From positions 1 through 61,617 of the forward strand of contig JAJVHS010000063.1 in assembly GCA_022072615.1 (NCBI GenBank): a stretch of DNA of 61,617 nt, written 5' to 3'. Below, piece by piece: positions 7,860 through 15,941 of the stretch. The position numbers were made by a program, and so were the translations under genes. The notes below the pieces were generated by a model. It searched no databases. It saw nothing but the letters and a program-made list of their open reading frames with translations, and was not told where the DNA came from. Within the stretch, counting starts at the first letter, position 1. The number at the start of each line of letters is the position of its first letter. This DNA is from Phycisphaerales bacterium (GTDB lineage Bacteria; Planctomycetota; Phycisphaerae; Phycisphaerales; UBA1924).

Positions 7860-8828
7860 TCAGCGTGGCGATCCGGTTTCTTCAGCGCCGAACACCGCTC
7901 GCAGGGCCCGGGTTGCCGCCGGGTGGTAGATCGTCGCGTGCGTTTCATCCTCAAACGGCACGTATTGCACCCGCAGATTCCCGCCCCCGGCGGCGGAAAG
8001 TGCCCGGCACAGTTCGTTCGCCGCGGGCGCGAACTGGGAATCACGGCTCGTCGCTACGAACAGCGACGTGGAACGCTCGGGCCGGGGCGACCTGCCCGCC
8101 GATGCCTCGCGAAACAGGTGCCCGTTGTTCCACCACAGGCTCGGGTCGATCGCGATATACGTGGTGAACAGACCGGGGTCGACGATGGACGTCTCGACGA
8201 CGAACAGCCCCGCGAGCGATTCACCGATGATCGCGGACTCGGCCGTGGTCGTGTACCGGTCGCGAACCGCGGGCATGAGCTCATCTTCCAGAAACCGCCT
8301 GAACGCCTCCGAACCGCCGACGACCGGTGCGATTTTCTTATCCTCGTCGCTGGCGGTCGGCCCGGTGAGGTCGCGGCGCCGCTGCGTGTTCTCGATCCCC
8401 ACCAGCAGGAACGGTCGCATCCCGCCGTTGCACACCAGCACCTGCACGAGCCCCGCGATGTGCAGGAAGTCCTCGTTCAAGCCGCCGTCGAGCATGTAGA
8501 GCACGGGAAGCGGACCGGTGAGCTTCTCGCCGTAGACCGTCGGCTCGAAGACATTGATCCGCCGCGTCTCGCCCAGCACCTGCGACTCGATCGTGAACGA
8601 TTCACCGATCACCAGCGGAACGGGCGGTGAGATGTCTTGCAGCGCTTCAGTTCCGGTTCGATCCGCTGCGGAAGTAACATCCGGTCGGGCCGTCGAGGCG
8701 TGACTGGCGTCGATCGACGGGCGTGACGCTGGAACGGCGGTTCCGTTCGTGCCGCCGGGCTGGTCGGTCGCGCACGAGACGACGGCTGCACCGAGGAGTG
8801 CCGCGGCAAGAAAGATCAGTCGGGACAT
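7860..8828 (-). CDS. Alpha/beta-hydrolase esterase lipoprotein
   Basis: 322 aa of the putative esterase (Fes/IroE/esterase D-like) family. The N-terminus is a lipoprotein signal with lipobox VVSC (Cys19). The fold is marked by 'PVLYMLDGGLNEDF' (oxyanion strand), the nucleophile elbow 'IIGESLAGLF', and a late 'DETHATIYHPA' supplying the probable catalytic His. It is probably anchored at the envelope and hydrolyses an ester substrate that cannot be named from sequence. Transcribed alone; a TACAGT box lies 6 nt before the start. Confidence 0.82.
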   Translation of the reverse strand: MSRLIFLAAALLGAAVVSCATDQPGGTNGTAVPASRPSIDASHASTARPDVTSAADRTGTEALQDISPPVPLVIGESFTIESQVLGETRRINVFEPTVYGEKLTGPLPVLYMLDGGLNEDFLHIAGLVQVLVCNGGMRPFLLVGIENTQRRRDLTGPTASDEDKKIAPVVGGSEAFRRFLEDELMPAVRDRYTTTAESAIIGESLAGLFVVETSIVDPGLFTTYIAIDPSLWWNNGHLFREASAGRSPRPERSTSLFVATSRDSQFAPAANELCRALSAAGGGNLRVQYVPFEDETHATIYHPAATRALRAVFGAEETGSPR

Positions 8829-8834
8829 TCGCGC

Positions 8835-8840
8835 ACTGTA
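8835..8840 (-). promoter_or_regulatory. -10-like box, leaderless start candidate (esterase)
   Basis: TACAGT on the minus strand, 6 nt before the ATG at 8828, with no SD. Confidence 0.45.
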
Positions 8841-8870
8841 CCGGGAAATGCGCCACGTGCTCGCGGGGCG

Positions 8871-10106
8871 TTACCGCTTGTACGCCTTCAGCACCTTCTC
8901 GATCGCCTCCGCGATCAGCGCGAAGTGCTCATCCGTCAGGTCGTGGTGCATCGGCAGGCACAGCACCCGAGCGGACAGCGAATCCGCCACCGGGCAGTCG
9001 TTCTTGTTCCACTTCGAGAGCGCCGGCTGCTGCGGCAGCGAGCGCGGGTAGTGCACCGCCGTCGGCACGCCCTCCGCTCCCAGCGCCTTGCAGAACTCAT
9101 CACGCGAGCACGTGATCCCGGCCGTATCCACCAGCGCCGTGTACAGGTGGTACGCGCTGGTCGCGCCCGGCGTCACCTTCGCCGGCACAAGCCCCGTTCC
9201 CGCCGCGCCGAACACCCGAGCATTGATCTCGCCCAGCAGCTTGTCGTACCGCAACGCGTTCTTCTGCCGCTGGGTCGTCTGCGATTCCAGCCGGTCGAGC
9301 TTCGAGCACCCGATCGCGCCCGTGATGTCGTTCATCCGGTAGTTGTAACCCACCGACTCGTGCAGGTACTTGTCCGTCTCGCCGTGCGAACGCAGCAGCT
9401 TGATCTTCCGCGCCAGCCCGTCGTCGTTGCACGAGATCGCCCCGCCCTCGCCGGTCCCCAGGTTCTTGGTCGCGTAGAACGAGTACGTCACCGCGTCGCC
9501 GAACGCGCCCATCCCCTTGCCCTTGTACGTCGCCAGGTGCGCCTGGGCGCAGTCGTACACGACCTTCAGGCCCTTGCTCGCCGCAAGCGCTCCGCACGCG
9601 TCGATGTCCACCGGCGTCCCGTACAGGTGCGTCGCGGCGATGCCCCGCGTCTTGCTCGTCACCTTCTTCGCCGCGTCCTTCATGTCCATCTGGAGCGTGT
9701 CGGGCAGCGCATCCACGAACACCGGCGTGCAGCCCCTGGCCACCACCATGCTCACCGTCGCGATGTACGACCACGCCGGCACCAGGATCTCATCCCCCGG
9801 GGCAAACAGCGGCTCGTACGCGAGCTGCAGCGCACACGTCCCGTTTGCGCACGTCATCATGTGCTTGGAGCCCGACATCGCGCCGAAACGTGCCTCCAGC
9901 TCCTCGCACTTCTTCGCGGCCCGGAGCATCCCCGACTTGAGCACCGCCGTCGCCTGGTCAATGTCCGCCTGTACGAGCCCGGTCGACATGAACGGCACCG
10001 GCTTGCCCCCGAACCGAGCCGACACCGGGGTGCCCCCCGAAACCGCCAATCCGGAGGTTGAACCAGGGGCCGGGACGGAGGCGGGAGCGCTGGCGATCGT
10101 GGTCAC
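8871..10106 (-). CDS. DegT/DnrJ/EryC1/StrS family aminotransferase
   Basis: 411 aa. PLP-dependent sugar aminotransferase or dehydratase family, usually acting on nucleotide-linked keto-sugars for surface polysaccharides. Visible motifs: 'NGTCALQLAYEPL' (cofactor phosphate region), 'VVYDCAQAHLATYKG' (Asp that pairs with the PLP ring), 'SFYATKNLGTGEGGAI' with the Schiff-base Lys, and 'HESVGYNYRMNDITGAIG'. The start is GTG with GGAG 7 nt upstream. The first 30 residues are an Ala/Pro/Ser-rich extension. No other nucleotide-sugar genes are adjacent, so the substrate is open. Confidence 0.9.
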   Translation of the reverse strand: MTTIASAPASVPAPGSTSGLAVSGGTPVSARFGGKPVPFMSTGLVQADIDQATAVLKSGMLRAAKKCEELEARFGAMSGSKHMMTCANGTCALQLAYEPLFAPGDEILVPAWSYIATVSMVVARGCTPVFVDALPDTLQMDMKDAAKKVTSKTRGIAATHLYGTPVDIDACGALAASKGLKVVYDCAQAHLATYKGKGMGAFGDAVTYSFYATKNLGTGEGGAISCNDDGLARKIKLLRSHGETDKYLHESVGYNYRMNDITGAIGCSKLDRLESQTTQRQKNALRYDKLLGEINARVFGAAGTGLVPAKVTPGATSAYHLYTALVDTAGITCSRDEFCKALGAEGVPTAVHYPRSLPQQPALSKWNKNDCPVADSLSARVLCLPMHHDLTDEHFALIAEAIEKVLKAYKR

Positions 10107-10388
10107 GGATGTACTCCACTATGGGCTTGGATGGGGTCGCTGGGAGATCCCGGGCTCGGAATTCGCCCGGTCAGGCATGCCCAAGGGTCACGTTTCATTG
10201 TCCCGGGGCGTTTCCCCTTCACGGCCGAGCAGCTTCACGGCTCGGGGCTTCAAGGATAGCGCGATCGTCACCCCCTTTTGGCCGCCCTTTCTGCTGGGGG
10301 GATTCGACGCCGCGGCGACGGAACCAGGCCCGTCGCGAATCTTGCATTCCGGGGCCGCATGCCGGATCGGTTGAGCCAGAACTTCGTA

Positions 10389-10394
10389 TATAGT
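10389..10394 (+). promoter_or_regulatory. -10 box, leaderless start candidate (HlyD export cluster)
   Basis: TATAGT (5 of 6 to TATAAT), exactly 6 nt before the ATG at 10401. There is no SD, and no convincing -35 at 16-18 bp. Confidence 0.55.
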
Positions 10395-10400
10395 CCTGAC

Positions 10401-11477
10401 ATGAAGACCCGCCTAGGCGTGCCTCGGCGGCTCGCGCTTGCGACCGTGGTTGCAGCGGCGAGCGTGCTGAGCCCAGCGGCCGGGTTGGCGTTCGGGGTCC
10501 ATCAGGATACCGAGCAGCCGACGGGCCAACCAACCAGCGCGGCAACGAAGTCCCCGGCAAGCCCTCAAGAGGGCCGGTCCGGTTCACCGGGCACTTCCGC
10601 CGTCTCCTTCGCAGACCTTGCCGCCTCATTCGGCGGCGAGAAGTCGTTCACGCGCGCCTGGAAGGACTCCGTCATGGGGTTCTCGCAGTCCTCGCGCGTG
10701 CTGGAGATTCTCGCCGTCGGCGGCCATGCCGTGAAGAAGGGCCAGCTCCTGGTCCGGGGCGAAGACGAAGAGGAAGTCGCGCGGCTCGAACTCCAGAGGA
10801 TGCGGGCCGACAGCACGCTCAACGTGGATAAGGCCCGGAAGTCCGTCGAGCTTGCCACCCTGCTCTACGACCGCTACCGCCAGGCGGAGGATCGCGGGGC
10901 GACCAACAAGCTCGAGATCGACCGAGCCCTGCTCGACAAAGAAGCCAGCGAGATCGACCTGGGTCTTGCCCAGCTCAACCAGGACCAGGAAGTGATCGCG
11001 GTCAGGTTGGCGCAGGCTCGGCTTGACCGCATCCGCGTCGTGGCTCCCTTCGACGGCATCGTCGAGACCGTGTACGTCGACGTCGGCCAGGCCGTGGCCG
11101 AGAACGACCAGGTCCTCCGCGTCGTCGATACCTCCATCCTGTGGACGGACGTTGGCGTTCCCACCGGGCAGACCATCGAGCTCAACCTGACGCTCGGCGG
11201 GAAGGCCTGGGCGCTCATGAACCTGCCCGGCGAGCCCAAGGTCTACGAGGGTCGCATCGTCGAGATCAGTCCCGTCGCCGACTCCAGCAGCAACACCCGC
11301 CGTGTCCGCGTCGAGATCGCCAACCCGACCAGCCTGGTCGCGGGCGTCACGACCTGGGTGCGATTCACAGAACCGACCGGCGAGTGGGCTTCGAGGATCG
11401 TCCCCGCGCCCTCCGTCGCGCCGACGGCCCAGACCGCGAGCACCGCGTCAACGACCTCGGGGGGTGATGCCCGATGA
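10401..11477 (+). CDS. HlyD-family periplasmic adaptor (membrane fusion protein)
   Basis: 358 aa, first gene of the export-like cluster. A signal peptide spans residues 1-30. A lipoyl/barrel-sandwich half follows ('VLEILAVGGHAVKKGQLLVRGED'), then an alpha-helical hairpin (about residues 130-205), then the second lipoyl half ('RVVAPFDGIVETVYVDVGQA') and a beta-barrel. It should sit in the periplasm and bridge an inner-membrane machine to the outer envelope. The start at 10401 is chosen because the hydrophobic signal begins there; longer in-frame starts give an implausible N-terminus. The stop overlaps the GAF-HlyD gene by ATGA. Confidence 0.85.
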   Translation: MKTRLGVPRRLALATVVAAASVLSPAAGLAFGVHQDTEQPTGQPTSAATKSPASPQEGRSGSPGTSAVSFADLAASFGGEKSFTRAWKDSVMGFSQSSRVLEILAVGGHAVKKGQLLVRGEDEEEVARLELQRMRADSTLNVDKARKSVELATLLYDRYRQAEDRGATNKLEIDRALLDKEASEIDLGLAQLNQDQEVIAVRLAQARLDRIRVVAPFDGIVETVYVDVGQAVAENDQVLRVVDTSILWTDVGVPTGQTIELNLTLGGKAWALMNLPGEPKVYEGRIVEISPVADSSSNTRRVRVEIANPTSLVAGVTTWVRFTEPTGEWASRIVPAPSVAPTAQTASTASTTSGGDAR

Positions 11478-13516
11478 TCGATCTGTCGAGTCTCAAGGCG
11501 ACCGGCTGGCAGCGCGTCGTCGCTGACCTCTCGTCGCAGGCCCCCGATGACCGCGCGTTCGTCGCCCGGCTGGTGACCAAGCTCGCCCAGGTCTCCGGCG
11601 CCCGCCAGGGGGTTCTGTTCATCATCCCCGAATCCCAGAGCGCGCCCGACGAGGCCGTGCCCGCGGCGCCGCCCGTCGAAGCCGATGCCCGGCCGATCTT
11701 CATGTGGCCGCTGCCCGCGGGCGCGGCGGCGTCGCTCCAGCGCGCCGGACAGATGAGCGAACGCGCCGTCCTCGACATCCCCGTCGAGGAAGCCGCGATC
11801 GAGTACCTGCCCGATGCCAAGTCGGCCGCGCGCTCCGCCCACGGCTCGCGCCAGACACGCGTGTACGGGCTGGATCGCACCAACGAGCTGTACGACGGTT
11901 CCCCCGGCAAGGGCTACATCGTGGCGGTGCCGATCCCGGGCGCCCCGGGCGCCGAAGCCGCCAGCGCGCCCGTTCGTGGCGTCATCACGCTCCTCCTCGA
12001 CCAGCAGTCGCGCCAGGCCCTCCAGACCACGCTCGCGCTGGTCGAGGTGCTCGTCGGGTACATCCACGGGCACACCGCCCGTCAGCAGCTTGCCCGCATC
12101 CGAGCCGCCGGCGCCGCGCTCGAACTGGCCACGCGCCTGATCGCCGCGATCAACACCGCCAAGAACTTCAAGGGCGCGTGCTTCCAGCTCGTCAACGACC
12201 TGTGCCGCCAGCTCTCGGTGGATCGCGTCGCCCTGGGCTGGGTCGCGACCACGCGTCACACCGAGGGCGGCCGCCTCAACCGCTGCCTCGCCGTCAGCGA
12301 CACCGAGAACATCGACCGCCGCATGGCGATGATCCAGAAACTCGAAGCCGCGATGGACGAGTGTCTCGACCAGGAGCAGCCGGTCATGTACCCGCTGCCT
12401 CCCAACCTCGCCGAGGGCGAGGTCCTGCTCAGCCAGGCGATCACCCACGCCCACCGCGAGCTCGCGGCCAGCGACGCCCGGCTCAAGATCGTCACGATCC
12501 CCCTCCGGGCCGACGGCCGCGTCCTGGGCACCCTGCTGATCGAGGCCACCGGGACCACGCCCATTGAGATCGGCACCGTCGAGCTGCTCCAGGCCGCGCT
12601 CGACCTGGTCACCCCGGTGCTCGAGATCCGCCGGCGCGACGACCGCAACCTCGCGCTGCGGGCCTACGACTCGTCCCTCAAGGGCGGCGCGTGGCTCGTC
12701 GGCCCCAAGCACACCGGCTGGAAGCTCGCGGGCCTCGCGCTCATGACGCTGCTGCTGGTGTCGATCTTCGTCCACGTCCCGTACCGGGTCTCCGCGCCCG
12801 TCGAGATCCAGGCCCGCAGCCCGCGGACCATCTCCATTCCCTTCGATGGCGTCATCCGTGAGCTCGGCCCGGGCGTCGAGGCCGGCGCCAAGGTCGAGGC
12901 CGGCCAGGTGCTTCTCAAGCTCGACACGACCGACCTCGAGCTCAGCGCCCTGGATTCCCGAGCCCAGATCACCCAGGCCGAGAAGCAGGCCGACGAGGCG
13001 CTCAAGAAGGGCCGCCTCGCCGAGTCCCAGCAGGAACAGGCCAAGGCCGACCAGGCCCGGGCCAAGCTGCGCCTGCTCGAGTACCGCATGACCCAGGCCG
13101 TGATCACCGCGCCCATCAGCGGCACGATCATCGCCGGAGATATCCGCGACCGCGTCGGCAGTTCGGTGAAGCTCGGCGACGCCGTGTTCCAGGTTGCCGA
13201 CCTCAGCGACATGGTCGCCGTCGCCCGCGTGGACGACCGCGACATCTCGCTCATCGCCGGCGACACCACCGGCCAGATCGCCCCCAAGTCAGACCCTTCG
13301 ACGGAGTTTGATTTCCAGGTCGAGACGATCGTGCCCCTCTCGCAGACCGAGGAGGGCGCCAACGCCTTCGTCGTGCGCGGCCGGCTGACCGAGACCGCCC
13401 CGTGGTTCCGCCCCGGCATGGAAGGCATCGCGAAGTTCAACACGCCCAAGCGCAGCCTCCTGGGCATCGTCTCGCGGCGCATCGTGGACCAGATGCGGCT
13501 GTGGCTGTGGTGGTGA
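11474..13516 (+). CDS. GAF domain-HlyD adaptor fusion protein
   Basis: 680 aa. The N-terminal half is predicted cytoplasmic and GAF-like: a first part at about residues 20-195 ('FVARLVTKLAQVSGARQGVL') and a clearer GAF at about 205-390 ('LRADGRVLGTLLIEATG'). A single TM lies at about 416-436 ('LAGLALMTLLLVSIFVHV'). The C-terminal half is a HlyD adaptor: lipoyl half 'SIPFDGVIRELGPGVEAGA', helical hairpin rich in Glu/Lys/Ala, second lipoyl half 'VITAPISGTIIAGDI', then a beta-barrel. The topology links a cytoplasmic ligand- or protein-binding sensor to a periplasmic adaptor. It is translationally coupled to the gene before it. Confidence 0.82.
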   Translation: MIDLSSLKATGWQRVVADLSSQAPDDRAFVARLVTKLAQVSGARQGVLFIIPESQSAPDEAVPAAPPVEADARPIFMWPLPAGAAASLQRAGQMSERAVLDIPVEEAAIEYLPDAKSAARSAHGSRQTRVYGLDRTNELYDGSPGKGYIVAVPIPGAPGAEAASAPVRGVITLLLDQQSRQALQTTLALVEVLVGYIHGHTARQQLARIRAAGAALELATRLIAAINTAKNFKGACFQLVNDLCRQLSVDRVALGWVATTRHTEGGRLNRCLAVSDTENIDRRMAMIQKLEAAMDECLDQEQPVMYPLPPNLAEGEVLLSQAITHAHRELAASDARLKIVTIPLRADGRVLGTLLIEATGTTPIEIGTVELLQAALDLVTPVLEIRRRDDRNLALRAYDSSLKGGAWLVGPKHTGWKLAGLALMTLLLVSIFVHVPYRVSAPVEIQARSPRTISIPFDGVIRELGPGVEAGAKVEAGQVLLKLDTTDLELSALDSRAQITQAEKQADEALKKGRLAESQQEQAKADQARAKLRLLEYRMTQAVITAPISGTIIAGDIRDRVGSSVKLGDAVFQVADLSDMVAVARVDDRDISLIAGDTTGQIAPKSDPSTEFDFQVETIVPLSQTEEGANAFVVRGRLTETAPWFRPGMEGIAKFNTPKRSLLGIVSRRIVDQMRLWLWW

Positions 13517-13527
13517 GCAGGTTCATA

Positions 13528-13555
13528 GGCACTGGGCACGAGGCACCGGGCACTC
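13528..13555 (+). repeat. Four degenerate heptamers GGCACNN
   Basis: GGCACTG, GGCACGA, GGCACCG and GGCACTC lie in tandem without gaps between two coupled genes. The 7-nt period resembles the short tandem repeats known in some bacterial spacers. Confidence 0.7.
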
Positions 13556-13603
13556 GTGAGACGCAGCGCCCTTCGCCCCAATGTCTGAAGTCCGATGCTC
13601 GTT

Positions 13604-13631
13604 GCCTGATGCCTGATGCCTGATGCCTGAT
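13604..13631 (+). repeat. Four perfect heptamers GCCTGAT
   Basis: Four exact tandem copies of GCCTGAT plus a partial fifth, ending 8 bp before the ATG at 13640. This is a different 7-mer from the GGCACNN array 50 bp upstream but has the same period. Confidence 0.85.
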
Positions 13632-13639
13632 GCCTTCCC

Positions 13640-15811
13640 ATGTCTGAACGCCCCACATTCTCGCCCTTCTGGCACCGCGTCCGAGCCATGACGCCGCGGC
13701 TGCGCCCGCACGTCCAGATCACGCGCCAGCACTACCGCGGCCAGCGCTGGCACGTCCTCCAGGACCCCGCCACCAACCAGTTCTTCCGCCTCGGGCCCGT
13801 GGCGTATGAGTTCGTCCAGATGCTCGACGGCCACCGGTCGGTCGAGGATGTCTGGCAGATCAGCCTCACCCGTCACGGCGACGATGCGCCGACCCAGGGC
13901 GAGGTCATCCAGCTCGTCAGCCAGCTCTACAACTCCAACCTGCTCGCGGTCGACGCCACCCCCGACATCGAGCAGCTCCTGGGCCGCGGCCGCGACCGCC
14001 TGCGGAAGACCGTCCAGCAGCAGGCCATCGGCCTGATGTACTTCAAGATCAAGCTCCTCAACCCCGACCGGATCCTCTCGTGGCTCGAGCCGATTCTCCG
14101 GCCGGTGCTGAATCGCTGGGGACTCATCGCCTGGGCCGGCCTGCTGATCTTCGCCATCGTCTCGATCCTGCCTCACTGGCAGGAGCTCATGTCCGGCGTC
14201 GAGAGCACCATCGCTCCCTCCAACTGGGGCTGGATCTTCGCCGTCTTTGTCGTCACCAAGCTCATCCACGAGACCGGCCACGGCATCATCTGCAAGCGCT
14301 TCGGTGGCCAGGTCCCCGAGTTCGGGTTCATGATGCTCGTGCTCATGCCCGCGCCCTTCGTCGACGCCTCGGCGAGCTGGGCCTTCGCCAACAAGTGGCG
14401 CCGCGTGGCCGTCGCCGCCGGCGGGATGATCTTCGAGCTCTTTGTCGCCTCCGTCGCCGCGTTCGTGTGGATCGCCACCAGGTCGGGCGGCAGCCCCCTC
14501 ATCCACCAGCTCGCGTACAACGCCATGTTCACCGCGAGCATCTCGACCGTCCTCTTTAACGCCAACCCGCTCATGCGGTTCGACGGCTACTACATGCTCA
14601 GCGACATCCTCGAGATCCCCAATCTCATGCAGCGCTCGACGAGCATGCTCAAGTACCTCGCCGAGCGGATCCTCTTCCGCGTCCGCGACATCTTCCCGCC
14701 CACCAGCGCCCGCGACGAACAGGTCATCCTCACGGTCTACGGCGTCGCCGCCCTCATCTACCGCGTCTTCCTCTTCTTCTCCATCACGCTCTACGTGATG
14801 GGCCAGATGTTCGGCCTGGGCCTCATCCTCGCCGTCTGGACGGCCGCGATGTGGTTCATCCTTCCGCTCGCCGGCTTCGTCCACTACCTCGCGTCCAGCC
14901 CCAAGATCGCCGACTCGCGCCCGCGGGTCGTCTTCACCACGCTGCTCCTCGCCGCCGTCGTGCTCTTTGCCGTCGGCGCCGTGCCGCTCCCCGATCGCCG
15001 GTACGGCGACGGCGTCGTCGAGAGCCCGGGAAGGACCGGCGTGTTCGCCGGCGTGGACGGTTTCATCGAGAAGGCACACGTCCGCCCGGGCGACCACGTC
15101 CGGGCCGGCGACCCCGTCGTCACGATGACCAGCCGCGAGCTGCTCGCCCAGCGTGAATCGCTCGAGGCCATGGTCCGCGAGGCCGAAAGCCAGGAGAGCG
15201 CGTACCTCACGCAGAACCAGGCAATGGCCCAGATCGCCCGCGAGAAGGCCGCAACGCTGCGCAGGCAGCTCGAGTTCGTTGATGAACAGATGCGGATGCT
15301 CACCGTTCGCGCCCCGCGGGACGGCGTGATCGTCGGCCGCGATCCGCACACCGGCCTGGGCGTGTTCATCAAGGAAGGCACGCCGCTGTGCGAGCTGGTC
15401 GACCTCGCGGCGGTTCGCGTCGCGGCGGAGCTGCCGCAGACCGAAGGGTCGTGGCTCTTCGAGCTGCCGCGCGAGCAGTTCAACGTCGAGCTCCGCACCC
15501 TCTCCCGCATCGACCGCGTCGTCACCGGGAAAGTCGACCGCATAATCGACGCCGGCCAGCGCGAGCTTCCCCACGCCGCGCTCGGAGTCCAGGGCGGCGG
15601 GGTCATCGAGACCAACCCCGAGGACCGTTCCGGCCGCCAGACCAAGCGCCCCCGTTTCCGAGTCGATATCGCCGCGGCCGACGGCACCGCCGATTCCATT
15701 GGCGCCCCCGGCGAGCGCGTCCGCATCCGCTTCACGCTCCCCGACAAACCGCTCCTTTCCCAGTGGGTCGACCGCCTGCAGAAGATCATCCAGGGACGGG
15801 TCAATATCTAG
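13640..15811 (+). CDS. PqqD-like / M50 site-2 protease / HlyD fusion protein
   Basis: 723 aa. Residues 20-105 resemble a PqqD-type peptide-recognition domain ('QDPATNQFFRLGPVAYEFVQ'). The central part is a polytopic M50 metalloprotease: zinc motif HETGH at 210-214, 'PAPFVDASASWAFANKWRR', and 'NANPLMRFDGYYMLSD' near residue 308 with the third ligand. After the last TM, residues 467-710 form a HlyD adaptor with two lipoyl halves around a coiled-coil hairpin. Inferred role: recognise and process or move a polypeptide at the inner membrane while reaching into the periplasm. The 124-bp spacer before it carries two heptamer arrays. Confidence 0.85.
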   Translation: MSERPTFSPFWHRVRAMTPRLRPHVQITRQHYRGQRWHVLQDPATNQFFRLGPVAYEFVQMLDGHRSVEDVWQISLTRHGDDAPTQGEVIQLVSQLYNSNLLAVDATPDIEQLLGRGRDRLRKTVQQQAIGLMYFKIKLLNPDRILSWLEPILRPVLNRWGLIAWAGLLIFAIVSILPHWQELMSGVESTIAPSNWGWIFAVFVVTKLIHETGHGIICKRFGGQVPEFGFMMLVLMPAPFVDASASWAFANKWRRVAVAAGGMIFELFVASVAAFVWIATRSGGSPLIHQLAYNAMFTASISTVLFNANPLMRFDGYYMLSDILEIPNLMQRSTSMLKYLAERILFRVRDIFPPTSARDEQVILTVYGVAALIYRVFLFFSITLYVMGQMFGLGLILAVWTAAMWFILPLAGFVHYLASSPKIADSRPRVVFTTLLLAAVVLFAVGAVPLPDRRYGDGVVESPGRTGVFAGVDGFIEKAHVRPGDHVRAGDPVVTMTSRELLAQRESLEAMVREAESQESAYLTQNQAMAQIAREKAATLRRQLEFVDEQMRMLTVRAPRDGVIVGRDPHTGLGVFIKEGTPLCELVDLAAVRVAAELPQTEGSWLFELPREQFNVELRTLSRIDRVVTGKVDRIIDAGQRELPHAALGVQGGGVIETNPEDRSGRQTKRPRFRVDIAAADGTADSIGAPGERVRIRFTLPDKPLLSQWVDRLQKIIQGRVNI

Positions 15812-15818
15812 CGAAGGA

Positions 15819-15941
15819 ATGAACAAAGGAACAGTTGCGCAGATGAACGAACAGGAAGCGGAACCATCTCGGCCGGCTGACTCGGATCCGACGTGCCCGG
15901 ATGTGGCCTTTGTGCATGTGCAGCTTGCCCGTGTCCCATGA
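15819..15941 (+). CDS. 40-codon ORF coupled to the SecA-like gene (possible small protein or leader)
   Basis: Starts 7 nt after the stop of the M50 fusion gene, with a GAAGGA SD directly before its ATG. Its TGA overlaps the ATG of the SecA-like gene (ATGA at 15938). The peptide is acidic at first and contains Met, Gln and Pro. No family is recognised. The two-sided fit suggests it is translated, either as a small component or as a coupling device for SecA-like synthesis. It may also be spacer sequence. Confidence 0.35.
   Translation: MNKGTVAQMNEQEAEPSRPADSDPTCPDVAFVHVQLARVP

Noticed and set aside
5114..8167. A 1017-codon open frame on the plus strand
   Set aside because: Antisense to the DUF1552 and DUF1592 genes; Arg-rich composition with no domain. 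A GC-rich shadow.
13604..13631. Possible CRISPR-like array
   Set aside because: The units are 7 bp without spacers, and no cas genes are present.
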